A stretch of 64,000 nucleotides of DNA from Hofstenia miamia (Eukaryota; Xenacoelomorpha; Acoela; Hofsteniidae). The stretch covers positions 245,073 to 309,072 of the forward strand of contig CABFPE010000215.1 in NCBI GenBank assembly GCA_900660155.1, in the 5' to 3' direction. Position 1 is the first letter of the stretch; each line of letters begins with the position of its first letter. The notes beneath the pieces are model-generated. The model saw only the letters and a list, made by a program, of their open reading frames with translations. It searched no databases and was not told the origin of the DNA. Shown piece after piece: positions 33,612 to 44,625 of the stretch. The translations under genes were made by a program, and so were the position numbers.

Positions 33612-35570
33612 TTAATACTTTGTTGCAAATTTCTTTTCTCGCTCTCTTAGTTTGTGAACCTGCTTCATCTCGATTTGCTTTATGCTTTGCCACCTAATAT
33701 TTCGTAATAGAGCAGAAATTATTTCTGATTCTTCTGGATAGCTATCAATTCTTTGTTGAAGCCTTAATTTACAAGGTTCTGTATAATGTTTTAAGAAAAA
33801 ATCCTTTTGGAGGGAAATGCAATCAGCTCCGTTTGATACTAAATACAACTCATTCCCAGATGTGGCGTCCACTATACGTAAATCCTCTAATTCACTTCTG
33901 TTAACAATTGGTTCCAATCCATATGTATCACCAGGTAGTAGCATTCTTACTTCAACTAAAATTTCGTTTTTTAATTTACTTGCAGTTTTTGAGTAGTATT
34001 TGAAAATGGTATTGTTCTCTAAACTGTTTTCTTTAAAAGAGAGTTGCTTTATAACAGAGCAAGACCCCGTTTTAATAATGAAGATGTAATTCAATAATTT
34101 TGTATCACCAGAAATCAAGGTCCCACTAGGATAATATGTTGAAAAGCAGACGTCAAAACTCAAATCTTCTAAATGACGAAGTCCTTCCCATTTTGAAAAA
34201 GCAGGGACATCCTTAATGAAGAGAATGTGAGCTCTCTCGCAAAGTAATTCGTTATATGGCATCAAAATACCAATAAAGTCTTCCCTAGAAACTACTAAAG
34301 CCTCAACTTCAGTTTTGCATATGTATGTATGTTTCCTTTTGCCACCTTGAATAAGGACCACGTCACCACTAGTATGACCTGTTGATTCACTTCCAACCTC
34401 CACTAATTCAGTTCCTTCCAGTTTCTGAATAGAAACTACTCCAGAGAGAAAGTAATAAAAAAATTCTGCCTTGTGATTGGTTTTAATGAGCACCCGATTT
34501 TCTCCAAAAGTGGCAAAAGTTGCCTTTCTGATAAATTCCATTTTAAAATGTTTCGAATATTTTCTGAATTGTTCCACATTAAGTTGAATGCCTTTAAGTG
34601 CCAACTCTACATCCTCATCTGACTTCTTTTTCTTGCAAAGTAGCTTCTTTAATGATGCAGATATTATAATGGATTTCACAGGCTTGAACTCATCGGGATC
34701 AAAATCTGGTGCACCCTCACGAAATTTCATTTTGTGGAAGACATTTGCATCTGTTGGAGAGCATACTAACCTATTTCCCATATCCTGTGATCGGGTTTGG
34801 ATGAAGATGCAAATTATTCCAATCCACTTTGAGATTTTCTTAAACTTCTCTACTGGTGACAGATTTGTGTTTGAAAAAACACTTTTCCGTTTTCTAGATA
34901 AATTGTATCCAAGTGGAACTGCAAAGGAGTCGTCATCTAACAACCGTGATTCACTTACTAAGAATTTATATGGAACGGATATTAATGATTCATCATTTCC
35001 TAGACGTGAGATTGCCAAATTTCTTGAAGATTTCCTGCGATTATATTCTATTGTAGTATTACTTTGTTGAAATGAAGGGCTTTGAGACAAATAATCTCTC
35101 TGTAGTTCTCTTCTATAATCCACAATAGGTGGAAGTGTGGGGGTGTTGACGTTTAGCTCCAATTCCTTGGGATCAAAGTTTTGTTCACTTAAATTCCTGG
35201 CAATTGCACTTTTTATTATCATCATTTTTATTGCTTCTCTTTTCGCTTGTCTTTCTCGTTGACTTTCGATACTCTTTCGAATTCTTTCTTCTTTGTGAAA
35301 TTCAGAAAACGAGTCTTCATGCTGCAGAGTGGTCATATTTACCATCTCAAGCAATGCATTTTGGAATTTATTCAGGTTTCCACTTGTGGTCAGCCGTTTC
35401 TGGATATTATGTAGAGCAGAATAGCTTAAGGAGCTTTCGTTCAATCTGTTTGAAATATCATTGTATTCTCTCATATTCTGCATTACATGTAGTGAAACAC
35501 GTTTGAGCTTTTTTATATGTGGGGAAGCATTTGAAGCCATATTCATACCGTGAATCTCTTTTGCCGCCAT
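33612..35570 (-). CDS. CNBD2: CNBD2-like protein (cyclic-nucleotide-binding-fold), intronless
   Basis: One uninterrupted 652-codon frame. Its start sits in a good context (GCGAAAATGGCGG) and it ends at TAA. The first 200 residues are charged and coil-like. Residues about 242-262 (KFKKISKWIGIICIFIQTRS) and about 319-440 align with CNBD2: EDVELALKGIQLNVEQF, FFYYFLSGVVSIQK, EALVVSREDFIGILM. A second, partial cyclic-nucleotide-binding fold follows (LNYIFIIKTGSCSVI, about 492-506). CNBD2 is linked to sperm and cAMP signalling in vertebrates (family knowledge). Here the phosphate-binding cassette is degenerate: HTSGDVVLIQGGKRKHTYI replaces the expected SFGELAL...RRTATV. The conserved Glu is Asp and the RRTA motif is lost, so binding of cAMP is doubtful. 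The absence of introns suggests an old retrocopy or intron loss. Confidence 0.8.
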   Translation of the reverse strand: MAAKEIHGMNMASNASPHIKKLKRVSLHVMQNMREYNDISNRLNESSLSYSALHNIQKRLTTSGNLNKFQNALLEMVNMTTLQHEDSFSEFHKEERIRKSIESQRERQAKREAIKMMIIKSAIARNLSEQNFDPKELELNVNTPTLPPIVDYRRELQRDYLSQSPSFQQSNTTIEYNRRKSSRNLAISRLGNDESLISVPYKFLVSESRLLDDDSFAVPLGYNLSRKRKSVFSNTNLSPVEKFKKISKWIGIICIFIQTRSQDMGNRLVCSPTDANVFHKMKFREGAPDFDPDEFKPVKSIIISASLKKLLCKKKKSDEDVELALKGIQLNVEQFRKYSKHFKMEFIRKATFATFGENRVLIKTNHKAEFFYYFLSGVVSIQKLEGTELVEVGSESTGHTSGDVVLIQGGKRKHTYICKTEVEALVVSREDFIGILMPYNELLCERAHILFIKDVPAFSKWEGLRHLEDLSFDVCFSTYYPSGTLISGDTKLLNYIFIIKTGSCSVIKQLSFKENSLENNTIFKYYSKTASKLKNEILVEVRMLLPGDTYGLEPIVNRSELEDLRIVDATSGNELYLVSNGADCISLQKDFFLKHYTEPCKLRLQQRIDSYPEESEIISALLRNIRWQSIKQIEMKQVHKLREREKKFATKY

Positions 35571-37249
35571 TTTCGCAATGTGCTCATTTTATTAATAACA
35601 GATGACAGTGGTAATTAAAATTAATCAAGTGGAGTGGTTTTCCTATGAGATAAAATTTATTGTATTGCAATTCATTTATCAAATACAATGGAATCACTTA
35701 TAATAAATCAAAAACAATGTTAGCATATCTTCACAACATTTGTATAACACTCGTACTTAAGCAACTAAAATTGGTTTGTAATTAGCAAGAACTATGCTAC
35801 ACTTTATAAATGATCTTCATCAAGACAATATTTTTTAAATATTTTTAGTGAAAATTATATAAAAATCAAGTTTCACACACACATTATTTTGCAATTAATG
35901 AAAATTATTAAAATTTCAATATAACTTGAAAATCTTTTACAATATTGAAAATGTAAATAGAATATGCATCAAATATTTTTCAATATATCATGTGATTAGT
36001 AAAAAAATTTGAATGATAGTAGTAATTAAAGAATGAAACATATGCTGTTATTTTTTACAATGAAATAACATGGGTTTCGCCAAATTTGCCACAGTTCGGG
36101 GGCTTAGTTTTTGTATGGAAAAGTAGTAAACGTATTTAGGTATTTACTACATGTACAAATGACATTTTGCAGGTAAGATTTTCATGCAATACGCAAAAAA
36201 TTAATCACTAAAATCAATTAATAGGCTTAAATTTTGTATATTAACTTACAAATACATGTGCATCGATTACGCATAAAACTCAGCAAATATATTGGTAATT
36301 GTAGTTATCGGTAATCGACTCCAGATTTCACCTAAAATTACAAATCAATTAGAAATTCCAAGTTTACAAACGTTAGTCTAATATTAAGCTGAAAGCGTTT
36401 AAGAAAATATGAGAATGAGTTCTCATATACATGTGGAGTTGGGACACTAGTTTTTCTCTTAACATTATCAATTCACTTCACGGAATGTGACGAGTCTATG
36501 CGAGAAGTTATACTGAATTGAGAAATAGTAACAAATCAAATGAATTCAAATATTTCATTTCTATTAGGATCTGTTGCTGTGCATTAATAAATTTGGTGTA
36601 AATGGTGTGAAATCACCGAAAATTACCAACCAAGCAGCGCCCATTTTCAATAAACAAAACATTTTCTAAAAACGTGCTACTAGAGAATCACAAAATCTAA
36701 TTTTAATCAATTTCTTTTAAAATTACAAAGATTATTTCTGGACTGAAATACAAATAACAGATAAGTAAGTAATTTTCTTATTTGTTGACAAGTCATTATT
36801 GGCAATGCCTGCTGTGCAGAACAATCCGCCATGTAGTTTTTTGAGATCAAATGAAAGCAAATCTGGATGTTTGCATTTTCAATATATATTTAAAGTTAAG
36901 GATAATGAAATACTTTGATGTACTGATTAGGAAAGGCGAAATATACAAATTTTAGAAGACAGAAAGAATTGGGTTTTCTCGTAGACTACTGCGCGACTTT
37001 GGTACTTCAAACGATCGATGTGAAGGGGTTTGAGGCAGGTGGAATTGCCTGTAGCGATTTGCAGTCAACTATCATTAAAGAAAGAACTACTTATAATGTG
37101 TTTACCATGATTAAAATCTCGTTGCAAGTCATGGTTTTGTCTGACTGTTGTCCCCATATACACATTTGATATTTGACTAATATGTTTTAATAAATGCTTA
37201 AATTTTAACTGACTTCTGTTTGGCAGCTTAGATTACTGTATATTGTATA
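35571..37249. other. Upstream of CNBD2-like gene, AT-rich
   Basis: This region should hold the CNBD2-like promoter, but no motif stands out. The 66-codon ORF at 36969-37169 has no recognisable family. Confidence 0.4.
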
Positions 37250-37257
37250 GTGTTATA

Positions 37258-37875
37258 CAGAGTTGTAACCGGGCCGTGATTTCAAGCCCGGGTCCGTCCT
37301 ATCCAAAACAATTATGAGATTTTTGTAAATACAAAATTAAACATATAAATGAGAATGCTAAAATGAAAGCTTTTTTGCATCAACTGCGGTTTTTAACAAT
37401 AAAGTTAACTCGTGATGGCATTAAAAGCGATTGGCTTCCAATAAGAATGCGGCCACTTCTGAAAAAAGGATTTTAATGGACATTTTTAAATTGTTAATAG
37501 TGGTATTGCAGTACTAATAATAAATGCGTTTATTGTACATCATGTAAAAATGCAGCATTCCCCAAAGAAACATGCAAATAGAACACAGTGTATTGTCTAA
37601 GTAATTTAAAGTTTACGCTGGGACACGTATAAAGTATAAATAAAATTGATTGGCACTTGCTATTACTAAGGCAATTTCTGAGTGAATTGTAATTATTGTC
37701 GAAGTGGATTTACTTTTTGATGCATATAATTAGTCAATTGAATATAACAGTTGATAAAATATTTTAATGTAAGAGCATGTATATTCATTAATAAAATTTT
37801 GAACAATTCTAGGCCTGCTTCATTCTTAATTTTACAGCCCAAGCCTGGCCCTGGCCCGGCCCGGTTACAACTCTG
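37258..37875. mobile_element. Non-autonomous hAT-type element, 618 bp
   Basis: The left terminus CAGAGTTGTAACCGGGCC and the reverse complement of the right terminus are identical over 18 bp. Flanking 8-bp duplications are GTGTTATA (37250-37257) and GTGATATA (37876-37883), 7 of 8 matching. Subterminal runs of GGCCCGG/CCCGGG recur. No transposase. Confidence 0.85.
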
Positions 37876-38797
37876 GTGATATAACATTTAATATTAACAA
37901 AATATTCAACGATTCATTAGTTTCCCCGGACTCTTAGAATCATAACATATCTGTAAAAACTTTTCACATTAAGCAATAATGAACTGCGGTTGAGAAACAT
38001 GCTTAAGCTAAACAAGAAACTAGCCGTAGGTAGTTATTATGTGTAAGAAATAACAGCAGACTTCTTTTATTCAATAGACTGAAATTCTTAATGATCTTGA
38101 AGGTTTACTAAATTCAGGTTTCTGTACACTTTGTTTTGCTATGAGAAATAATATTTTATTTCATACGCGTATTTCTCTTAAGTATTTCTTCTCAATCATT
38201 AAAAGTAAGTTTTGGAAGAGGAATGGATGTGTTATTTCTGTGTAGTTTTTCTCAAAGTATTTTTAGTTGATGACTGCACAAAAATGTTTTTTCATGTTAG
38301 TATATTTAAGAATCTAAATTTACTTTTAGCAATTTGATTACTTGATCTTCATTGAAATTTTAATCTTCTCCGGAGCAATTAATGTTTTATAAAAAATTGA
38401 ATTGCCTCTCACAATTATATTGCTTACTTTGTTTTTTGGCCATCATATAGTTATTGAATGCTGTCTCCTTTACATTCCTCTTCAGTCAAACTTTAAGTTT
38501 TATTCTGAGAATGAATGAGTTATCATTTTTTAAAATTTGTTCACACATACATGTAAAATTTGGCAGTGGTCTTCCTATTAATTTAAATGAGATAAACTAA
38601 GATCACCAATGTGATTAATATTGTAGTTTAATTCGCACACCAAATGTAGATGTGAGACTATCAAGAAAATTAGTTCAGTATGCAAATTTTTATCTTGATT
38701 GTCCCTAAACGAGTGCGATAAGGAAGACACTTAATAATATATGCTATTGACCAAGTTTCAAAGGGACTACTAACAAATTTGCGTCACTTAATATTAG

Positions 38798-38890
38798 GGA
38801 TGTGCCGGAATCCGGTAAAATCAGCAATTTCACAACCGGATCCGGATATCCGGTAAAATTTAACTTGTTTACCGGATTTTACCTGATAAC
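38798..38890. repeat. Fragment with hAT-type terminus, CCGGAT motif
   Basis: Begins TAGGGATGTGCCGGAATCCG and repeats CCGGAT or ATCCGG at least five times in 90 bp, like the ends of the complete hAT-type elements here. The opposite terminus was not found. The nearby gap may hide it. Confidence 0.55.
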
Positions 38891-39351
38891 TTATTTTGAG
38901 ATAGAACTTGACTTAGAAATGGAATTTTCGAAAAAAGCTATATTTTTCCATTGATATGGAAGTTGTCACGCAACAAAACAAGTTGTTTTCCTCATATATC
39001 ATGACGTAGTCTATTAAATATTTATATATTTTCATTTGAAAGAAGCAGATATTAATTGAGAAATGAGGTTGTTCTTCAATAAATAGAACAAAACAAAATA
39101 AAAAAAATAAAATATTTTTCTGTTTTTGTTTTTTTGTTTTTCAGTCTGCTTTAAATTAAATGGTTTTCAGACCTGGGGTGAAATTAAATAGGAATTTTTA
39201 AAGTCATAAAAAGTTTTATTTTGTTTTTTGAAAATACAGTAATGTTTGTGGCTGAAGTATCATAAAAGTCATATTTTGGCACAGTTTCATTATATTTTAG
39301 AAATAAACTTAAAAATTTATGCTGGATTAGGACTGCTTTAAATCATTTGAA

Positions 39352-39385
<34 letters not shown>

Positions 39386-39449
39386 NNNNNNNNNNNNNNN
39401 NNNNNNNNNNNNNNNNNNNNNNNNNNNNNNNNNNNNNNNNNNNNNNNNN
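39386..39449. other. Assembly gap (64 N) in an (AT)n tract
   Basis: Flanked on both sides by long AT runs (39356-39385 and 39450-39468). A microsatellite that could not be assembled. Confidence 0.98.
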
Positions 39450-39469
39450 TATATATATATATATATATT

Positions 39470-40899
39470 TGTATATGTATGTATCATGCATATTCAAGCA
39501 AAATATATGAGGGTTGACAATCTAATTGATTCAATTAAGGATGCTATCATATAATATCAAAGTTGTTCAATGTTTGACAGAGTTGAAATTCCATCACATG
39601 TTGGTATTACTGCCACCCTTGATCCTGGAAATGATACCTGTGAAATAATCGCCTATATCAAGAAAATAGCGGTTTCTCTTCTATAATGGAAGGAAAGTGG
39701 ATGGACATTTAATTTGAATTGTGTGCCATGCTACGAAAATGTCATGCTACATAGGCTGCAGTTGAGATATGTTTCTCTATGTATTTCATATATTGAATAC
39801 TTAATTCTTTTAATTTAAGTAATGGAATCACCATTGCAAGCAGCTCGGCTCGGGTTCATTTAGCTTTGGTTGTTAATTTTTAATTGGACGAGAACCAAAA
39901 CTTAGTGCTGCAAGAGCGGAAATGCCGCAATTAACTACTAAAATTATATCAAACTAACTTCATTCAAAATTCAGTTTAAAATTATGTCAAAAGCCATTTT
40001 GAAAATTGAATAATTTGTTACCATAATAAGTTTTCATGCTACTATCAATGTATTTAAGAGGTGCACTTGAACCAATATTTGCTCAGCTTAGCTTATTTAA
40101 AAATGCTACTTATAAGAGTTGGCACCGACTCATTTTTTTTCAAACCGAGCTAGTAGCAAATTACACGAAATAATTCCTTCTGCCGCACGATGGCATAAAA
40201 ATATTTTTAATAATTGCACTGCTGGTTTTAGTTTAAATATAATACTTGACAGATTTTGAAACAATTTGCATATTCACCCATATATTTTGTTAATCTCAAA
40301 GCTAATAAAGTGCAAATTGCACTGATTATGTTGCAAAGATTTGCAATAAAATTACACTTTATGAAGCTTTCACTATAATAGCTATGTTATACTGTATATT
40401 AATTGTGATTCTGTTAACTAACATGAAAATGCATTTATATTGTGAATCATTAAATTATTAGATTAATTGTAAAGTTTTATGTCTTAATACTTTAAAATTT
40501 TGGTTATATTTGGTTCTTGTTTCGTTAATTTGTTTGCTATTCTGATGATATAAATAATTATTCCTCGCGGTTAGTTCGTAGGTTTAAAAAATCAAAGCTT
40601 TTTGTGAGTTAATTAACAAAAAATGTATGAATTTTGTAACTGTAAAAAGTGCAATTGTAATCCAGCAACATTTTTTTACTATCACCATAAAATATGCTTC
40701 ATGTATAAATTCACATTAAAAAACAGTTCTGTGTTTTGAATACAATTACTTAAACATAAACACAAATATATACAGATGCATACAAAAAACAAAAATGCTG
40801 TTTAATAGGTATTTGTTTCCATTTTAAAGCATTTGAATTTGTGATTTTGTGGTAAACTGTGTTTGCGTATAGAAAATTATGTAACATTAAGCTAAGAGT
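39470..40899. other. Upstream of the PLAAT-like gene
   Basis: AT-rich. A CTCGGCTCGGG remnant at 39844 and AAACCGAGC near 40142 look like ends of another decayed hAT-type element, but no duplication was found. The PLAAT-like promoter lies here without a clear motif. Confidence 0.4.
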
Positions 40900-41376
40900 A
40901 TGGAACCAGGAGATATGATAGAAATAGACAGAAAATATTACCAACACTGGGCATTGTATGTGGGTGATAACGACGTAATCCAATTAGCGCCAAAACATTC
41001 TGATCGAGAAAGCATCTTAGGACTGCTTCAACCAGGAGAAGTGAAAGCAGTTGTTAAACGAAGTTGTTTGAAAAATTGCGTTGCTGGTATGCGTTATCGT
41101 GTGAATAACTACTTAGATGGAAAGTATACTCCGAAACCTAAGGATGACATTGTCAACTTTGCAAAAAACATGATTGGAAATTTTAATTACAATTTTCTGC
41201 TAAACAACTGCGAAAAGTTTGTGATTCTTTGCCGCTACAGAATTAATTACGCAGGACATCAAGCAAGGAACACGATTGCACTAGGTTCAGCAGTTGGGGC
41301 TACAGCAGCGACGTTGGGATTCATTGGATTTGGATTTATATTGAATAAAATGAAAAATAAAAGAAAAAATAAATAA
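40900..41376 (+). CDS. PLAAT/HRASLS-like LRAT-domain phospholipase/acyltransferase
   Basis: A single exon of 158 codons, close to the 162 residues of mammalian PLAAT3. PLAAT enzymes are small membrane-anchored thiol acyltransferases/phospholipases A1/2 acting on phosphatidylcholine and ethanolamine (family knowledge). The LRAT domain begins at PGDMIEIDRKYYQHWALYVG (residues 3-22) with the catalytic His at residue 16. The NCEKF motif carries the nucleophile Cys104. The C-terminal hydrophobic segment (about 125-148) followed by basic NKMKNKRKNK is the usual membrane anchor. The second conserved His (VVHLAP in mammals) is Gln28 here (VIQLAP). The whole family architecture is present, so I take it as a real gene. 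It could be a retrocopy, since no intron is visible. Confidence 0.9.
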   Translation: MEPGDMIEIDRKYYQHWALYVGDNDVIQLAPKHSDRESILGLLQPGEVKAVVKRSCLKNCVAGMRYRVNNYLDGKYTPKPKDDIVNFAKNMIGNFNYNFLLNNCEKFVILCRYRINYAGHQARNTIALGSAVGATAATLGFIGFGFILNKMKNKRKNK

Positions 41377-41417
41377 GCGATTCACTATAATTTACAAGAA
41401 ATTACAATAATTAAAGT

Positions 41418-41423
41418 AATAAA
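41418..41423 (+). promoter_or_regulatory. AATAAA poly(A) signal, PLAAT-like gene
   Basis: Canonical hexamer 42 bp after the stop codon. Confidence 0.65.
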
Positions 41424-42045
41424 AATACCTTTGTTAAAGCAATGAGGAGAGGGGTGGCAAGGAGAATTTCTTCTCCTTCAGGCTTTAACGTTGATTGTTT
41501 GGCTAAAAATAATATATCGTGTAAAAAATTATGATGGTGGAACACTACCTTAAGGATCTATATTTTGAAATATTGTGATGATTTTGAAATGTTTTGATAT
41601 TTTTTTGTACCCTTCTGCATACTGTTACTCAGAGCTGAGTACAGGTCGTGGTTTATTCTGGTTGTCTTGGCATCAAATTGCATGTGCTAATAGGATCATA
41701 GGCAAATAGTAAACTGGATTTGTTAAACTAAATGAAGACTTAAAATTGTTCCTTTTTCACTGTCATTATTTTTCAAAATCCTAAAAATCCAGACGATAGT
41801 GTGTCGCACTAGTTAAAGTTATAGATTCATATTTCTCTAGATTCCTCATATTAAGGCTCGGTGATATACCGAAATTAAACTGAAATCGTGGTTTTCACTC
41901 AAAACTGAAACTAATTCGAGAAGAAACAATTGAAACCGAGTTTTCTGTTTTCAGCAAAGCAGTCGCCTATAATGTTCTGTTAACAACTTAATTTAGTTTC
42001 AGTAAAATATACCCTGGAAAGCTATTATTTTCCTTAGCAACGTTT

Positions 42046-42290
42046 TGCTAGTACCAATTCCCAGGAGGTCTGCAAACCTTCCTCAGGACATTAGCTTCCT
42101 TCTGTACTACCACCCATCCCCACTTTGTTAATTCTAACTCCTAAAATTTCTCGTATGATTATTACTCACTGCTCCTGGTGTTCCTACTACTACCTGACTA
42201 GCTTCTTCAGTCTCTCTATTTCCTCTGCCAACTCCATGATGTACTTATCTATTTTATCTTTTTTATCTCACTTTTCCCATTCGTTTATGC
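42046..42290 (-). mobile_element. 3' fragment of a LINE related to the one at 15-20 kb
   Basis: Matches 15352-15600 along its length: CAATTCCCAGGAGGTCTG with CAGTTCCCAGAGAGTCTG, CCTTCTGTACTAC, and TTACTCACTGCTCCTGGTG. It is 5'-truncated, as usual for LINEs, and covers only the end of the endonuclease domain and what follows. Confidence 0.75.
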
Positions 42291-42645
42291 TCTTCATTCG
42301 GAATCAAAAACTGCCAGAATTGTGGTTGAGAAATTGTATTAATCAATTCAATTGCTGTTAATTGCTTTGATGCATAAAAATTTTCAACAAATTCAAAGTC
42401 AACAAATTAGTAACCTCGTTGTAACTAGTTGAACTGTGCCACTAGCGCGCATGTTTTACTGTGATGTAATCACCTCAAATATAATATTTAACTTGTAAAT
42501 CATAATTCCTTATTCTTTCTAAGTGTACAAAATAAAATCAATGTTTGTAGGTTGAACAATCTGGATATTAGACGTGAAATAAAGAACAAACTAAATTATC
42601 AGCATATGTCTTTCTATCCAGTATAGATTTTACCAATTTCGCAAT

Positions 42646-43045
42646 TAGAGGTCGACGGTTTTGATATTTTAACTTCGGTTCGGTTCTGATCGGTTTTGGG
42701 GCAAAAACCGCGGTTTCGGTTTTGTTCTGTATTGAAAACATGTAATTTCGAAGCTATATTTTCTTATGGTTTTACAAGATTAATTTCAAGTTTTTCTTAG
42801 TCTTAATGAGAGAAGAAGCATTGACACCAGAAAGACCAGTTCTCTCCATAAAGCAGGATCGTGCTCCTAAAGTTTGCAAAATTATAGCAGAAACCAAGGT
42901 TAAATCGTTGTCTAAGAAATGCCAAATTACCAGTAATTAAAAACCGTTTGAAACCGTGCTAGTGAAAATGAGTCGGTTCGGTTTCGGTCTCTGTGAAAAC
43001 CGCAGTTTCGATTTCGGATTCGGTTCGGTTTACCGTCGACCTCTA
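42646..43045. mobile_element. Non-autonomous hAT-type element, GGTTCGG family, 400 bp
   Basis: The 14-bp termini TAGAGGTCGACGGT are perfect inverted repeats. Flanks are TTCGCAAT (42638-42645) and GTCGCATT (43046-43053), 6 of 8. GGTTCGG/CGGTTTCGG recurs near both ends. No transposase. A similar motif set marks 58282-58588 and a patch at 41855-41945. Confidence 0.85.
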
Positions 43046-43188
43046 GTCGCATTGCAACTAATTACATTTACCTCGCTTTTCTATAATTATCAGACCAAAT
43101 ACCCAGGTTAAACATCACGTGGTTTTGTACATACTGAATGAAATCGGTGCTGACAGCAAGAGCAAGAGCGCATCATAAAACTTACCAC

Positions 43189-44617
43189 CTAGAGTTGGGC
43201 TGTAAAGGTCGCAGAAAAAGATGTCTGGGCAAGGGCACTTCCTGGGCATTCAGGCTTTCAATTTAGGCATGATTTTTTGTCGTAGTTCGAGTATCTTAAT
43301 TCTTCAAAACATTTGATTGAATTTCTACCTATCAATTCTATATATCAAATTTCGTATATGTACCTTCATGTAGATTTACAACAAAAATTAAAACATATAA
43401 CATTTAATATTTAATGCTGCACATTGTTATTTAATAATTTTTTCACAATTTTTCGGTTCATCTTTAATTCCAGTACTAATTACGCGCCATTCAAATCCTG
43501 TAAGCTCACCTGTAATGCCCTTTCTCTGTTTATAATTATCAAGCCAAACATTTACATCAACAGGTTTGTTTGGATTGGATTAGAAACGTTGCAAATTCTT
43601 TTTTTATCAGAGTGTTAATATATTCCTTGCTGATAAAACAGTTGTTTTTGCTCTAATTGAATTCTTGAACTCCACTCATCTTAAATATAAATGAACTTAT
43701 TCCTACATATTATGAGCTACATTAGATTAAGGCATCATGGTTATATCATTACTATCGTACGTCCAACAGATATAAATGTATTGTGTAGATTGAGCAGCTA
43801 AATCAAGTCTGTTAGTGTGACTGTTATCTCGTTTGAGATATACCTTATTGGTGGACTTTTTCGAAGAATAATTTAGTTATATATTCATTTATTTTATTTT
43901 TTTGTATTTTATTTGTCATGCGTAATTAGCTTAATTGAATTTGTATTATTATTTATTATTATTATTATTATTATTATTGTTGTTATTTAATGCTGGATTT
44001 ATCAATGAATTAACAAAATGTGTTCATAAATCTCCTTCTGGAAAGACACTCAATTATGACGTTGTACTTGTAAAATTAGATTTCTTAGTGATGAAAACAA
44101 AAGTACTTAATGTGGTTTTTGAAGTAAACTACATTGATAAGTGCTATGACCCTTTAGGTATGCATATTGATAATAGCACACTAGCCATTTTTCTTGTTAT
44201 TCAAGATATTTTAGTTAAATAACCGGCCTTATTGCAGATCAGCGGACTCTGATATGTAAACACATTGTTTCTGCGCAACACTTGATATGACGTCATCTGG
44301 AACCTAATCTTAAAATCTAATTTTTTCAATATTTTATTGACATGAGCCCTAACCCAACCCACGAATTGACGTTTCGTAAACCTAAGCCCTAGAACCTAAA
44401 CCTAAAACCCCAACTTTCAACATTTTATAGAAATAAGCTCTAAACCTAAAAATTATAAATTGTTAACATTTGATGACGATGAAGTAAACCCTTGGCATGT
44501 GATTTTGGCTTTTAGAAATGAGAGTCCATTTAGCTACCGGAATAACGGGCTTGGGATTCGGGCACGGACCTATTTTTATGCATACGCGCTATGGGTCGGG
44601 CAAGGGCCTTACCCTAG
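43189..44617. mobile_element. Non-autonomous hAT-type element, GGGC family, 1.43 kb
   Basis: Termini are CTAGAGTTGGGC and, on the other strand, CTAGGGTAAGGC. Flanking 8-bp repeats are CTTACCAC (43181-43188) and CTTATCAC (44618-44625), 7 of 8. Subterminal ACGGGC/GGGCAAGGGC motifs lie at both ends. Inside are an (ATT)n tract (about 43948-43978), a 95-codon ORF of unknown meaning (43935-44222) and degenerate CCCTAA-like repeats (44345-44435). A shorter relative lies at 33049. Confidence 0.8.
44345..44435. repeat. Degenerate CCTAA/CCCTAA-like repeats
   Basis: Includes GAGCCCTAACCCAACCC, CCTAAGCCCTAGAACC and TAAACCTAAAACCCC. Similar to, but not a clean array of, the metazoan telomere unit. It lies inside the 1.43-kb hAT-type element. 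Confidence 0.5.
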
Positions 44618-44625
44618 CTTATCAC

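Noticed and set aside
34588-35506. Plus-strand ORFs of 160 and 100 codons
   Set aside because: Antisense shadows of the CNBD2-like gene.
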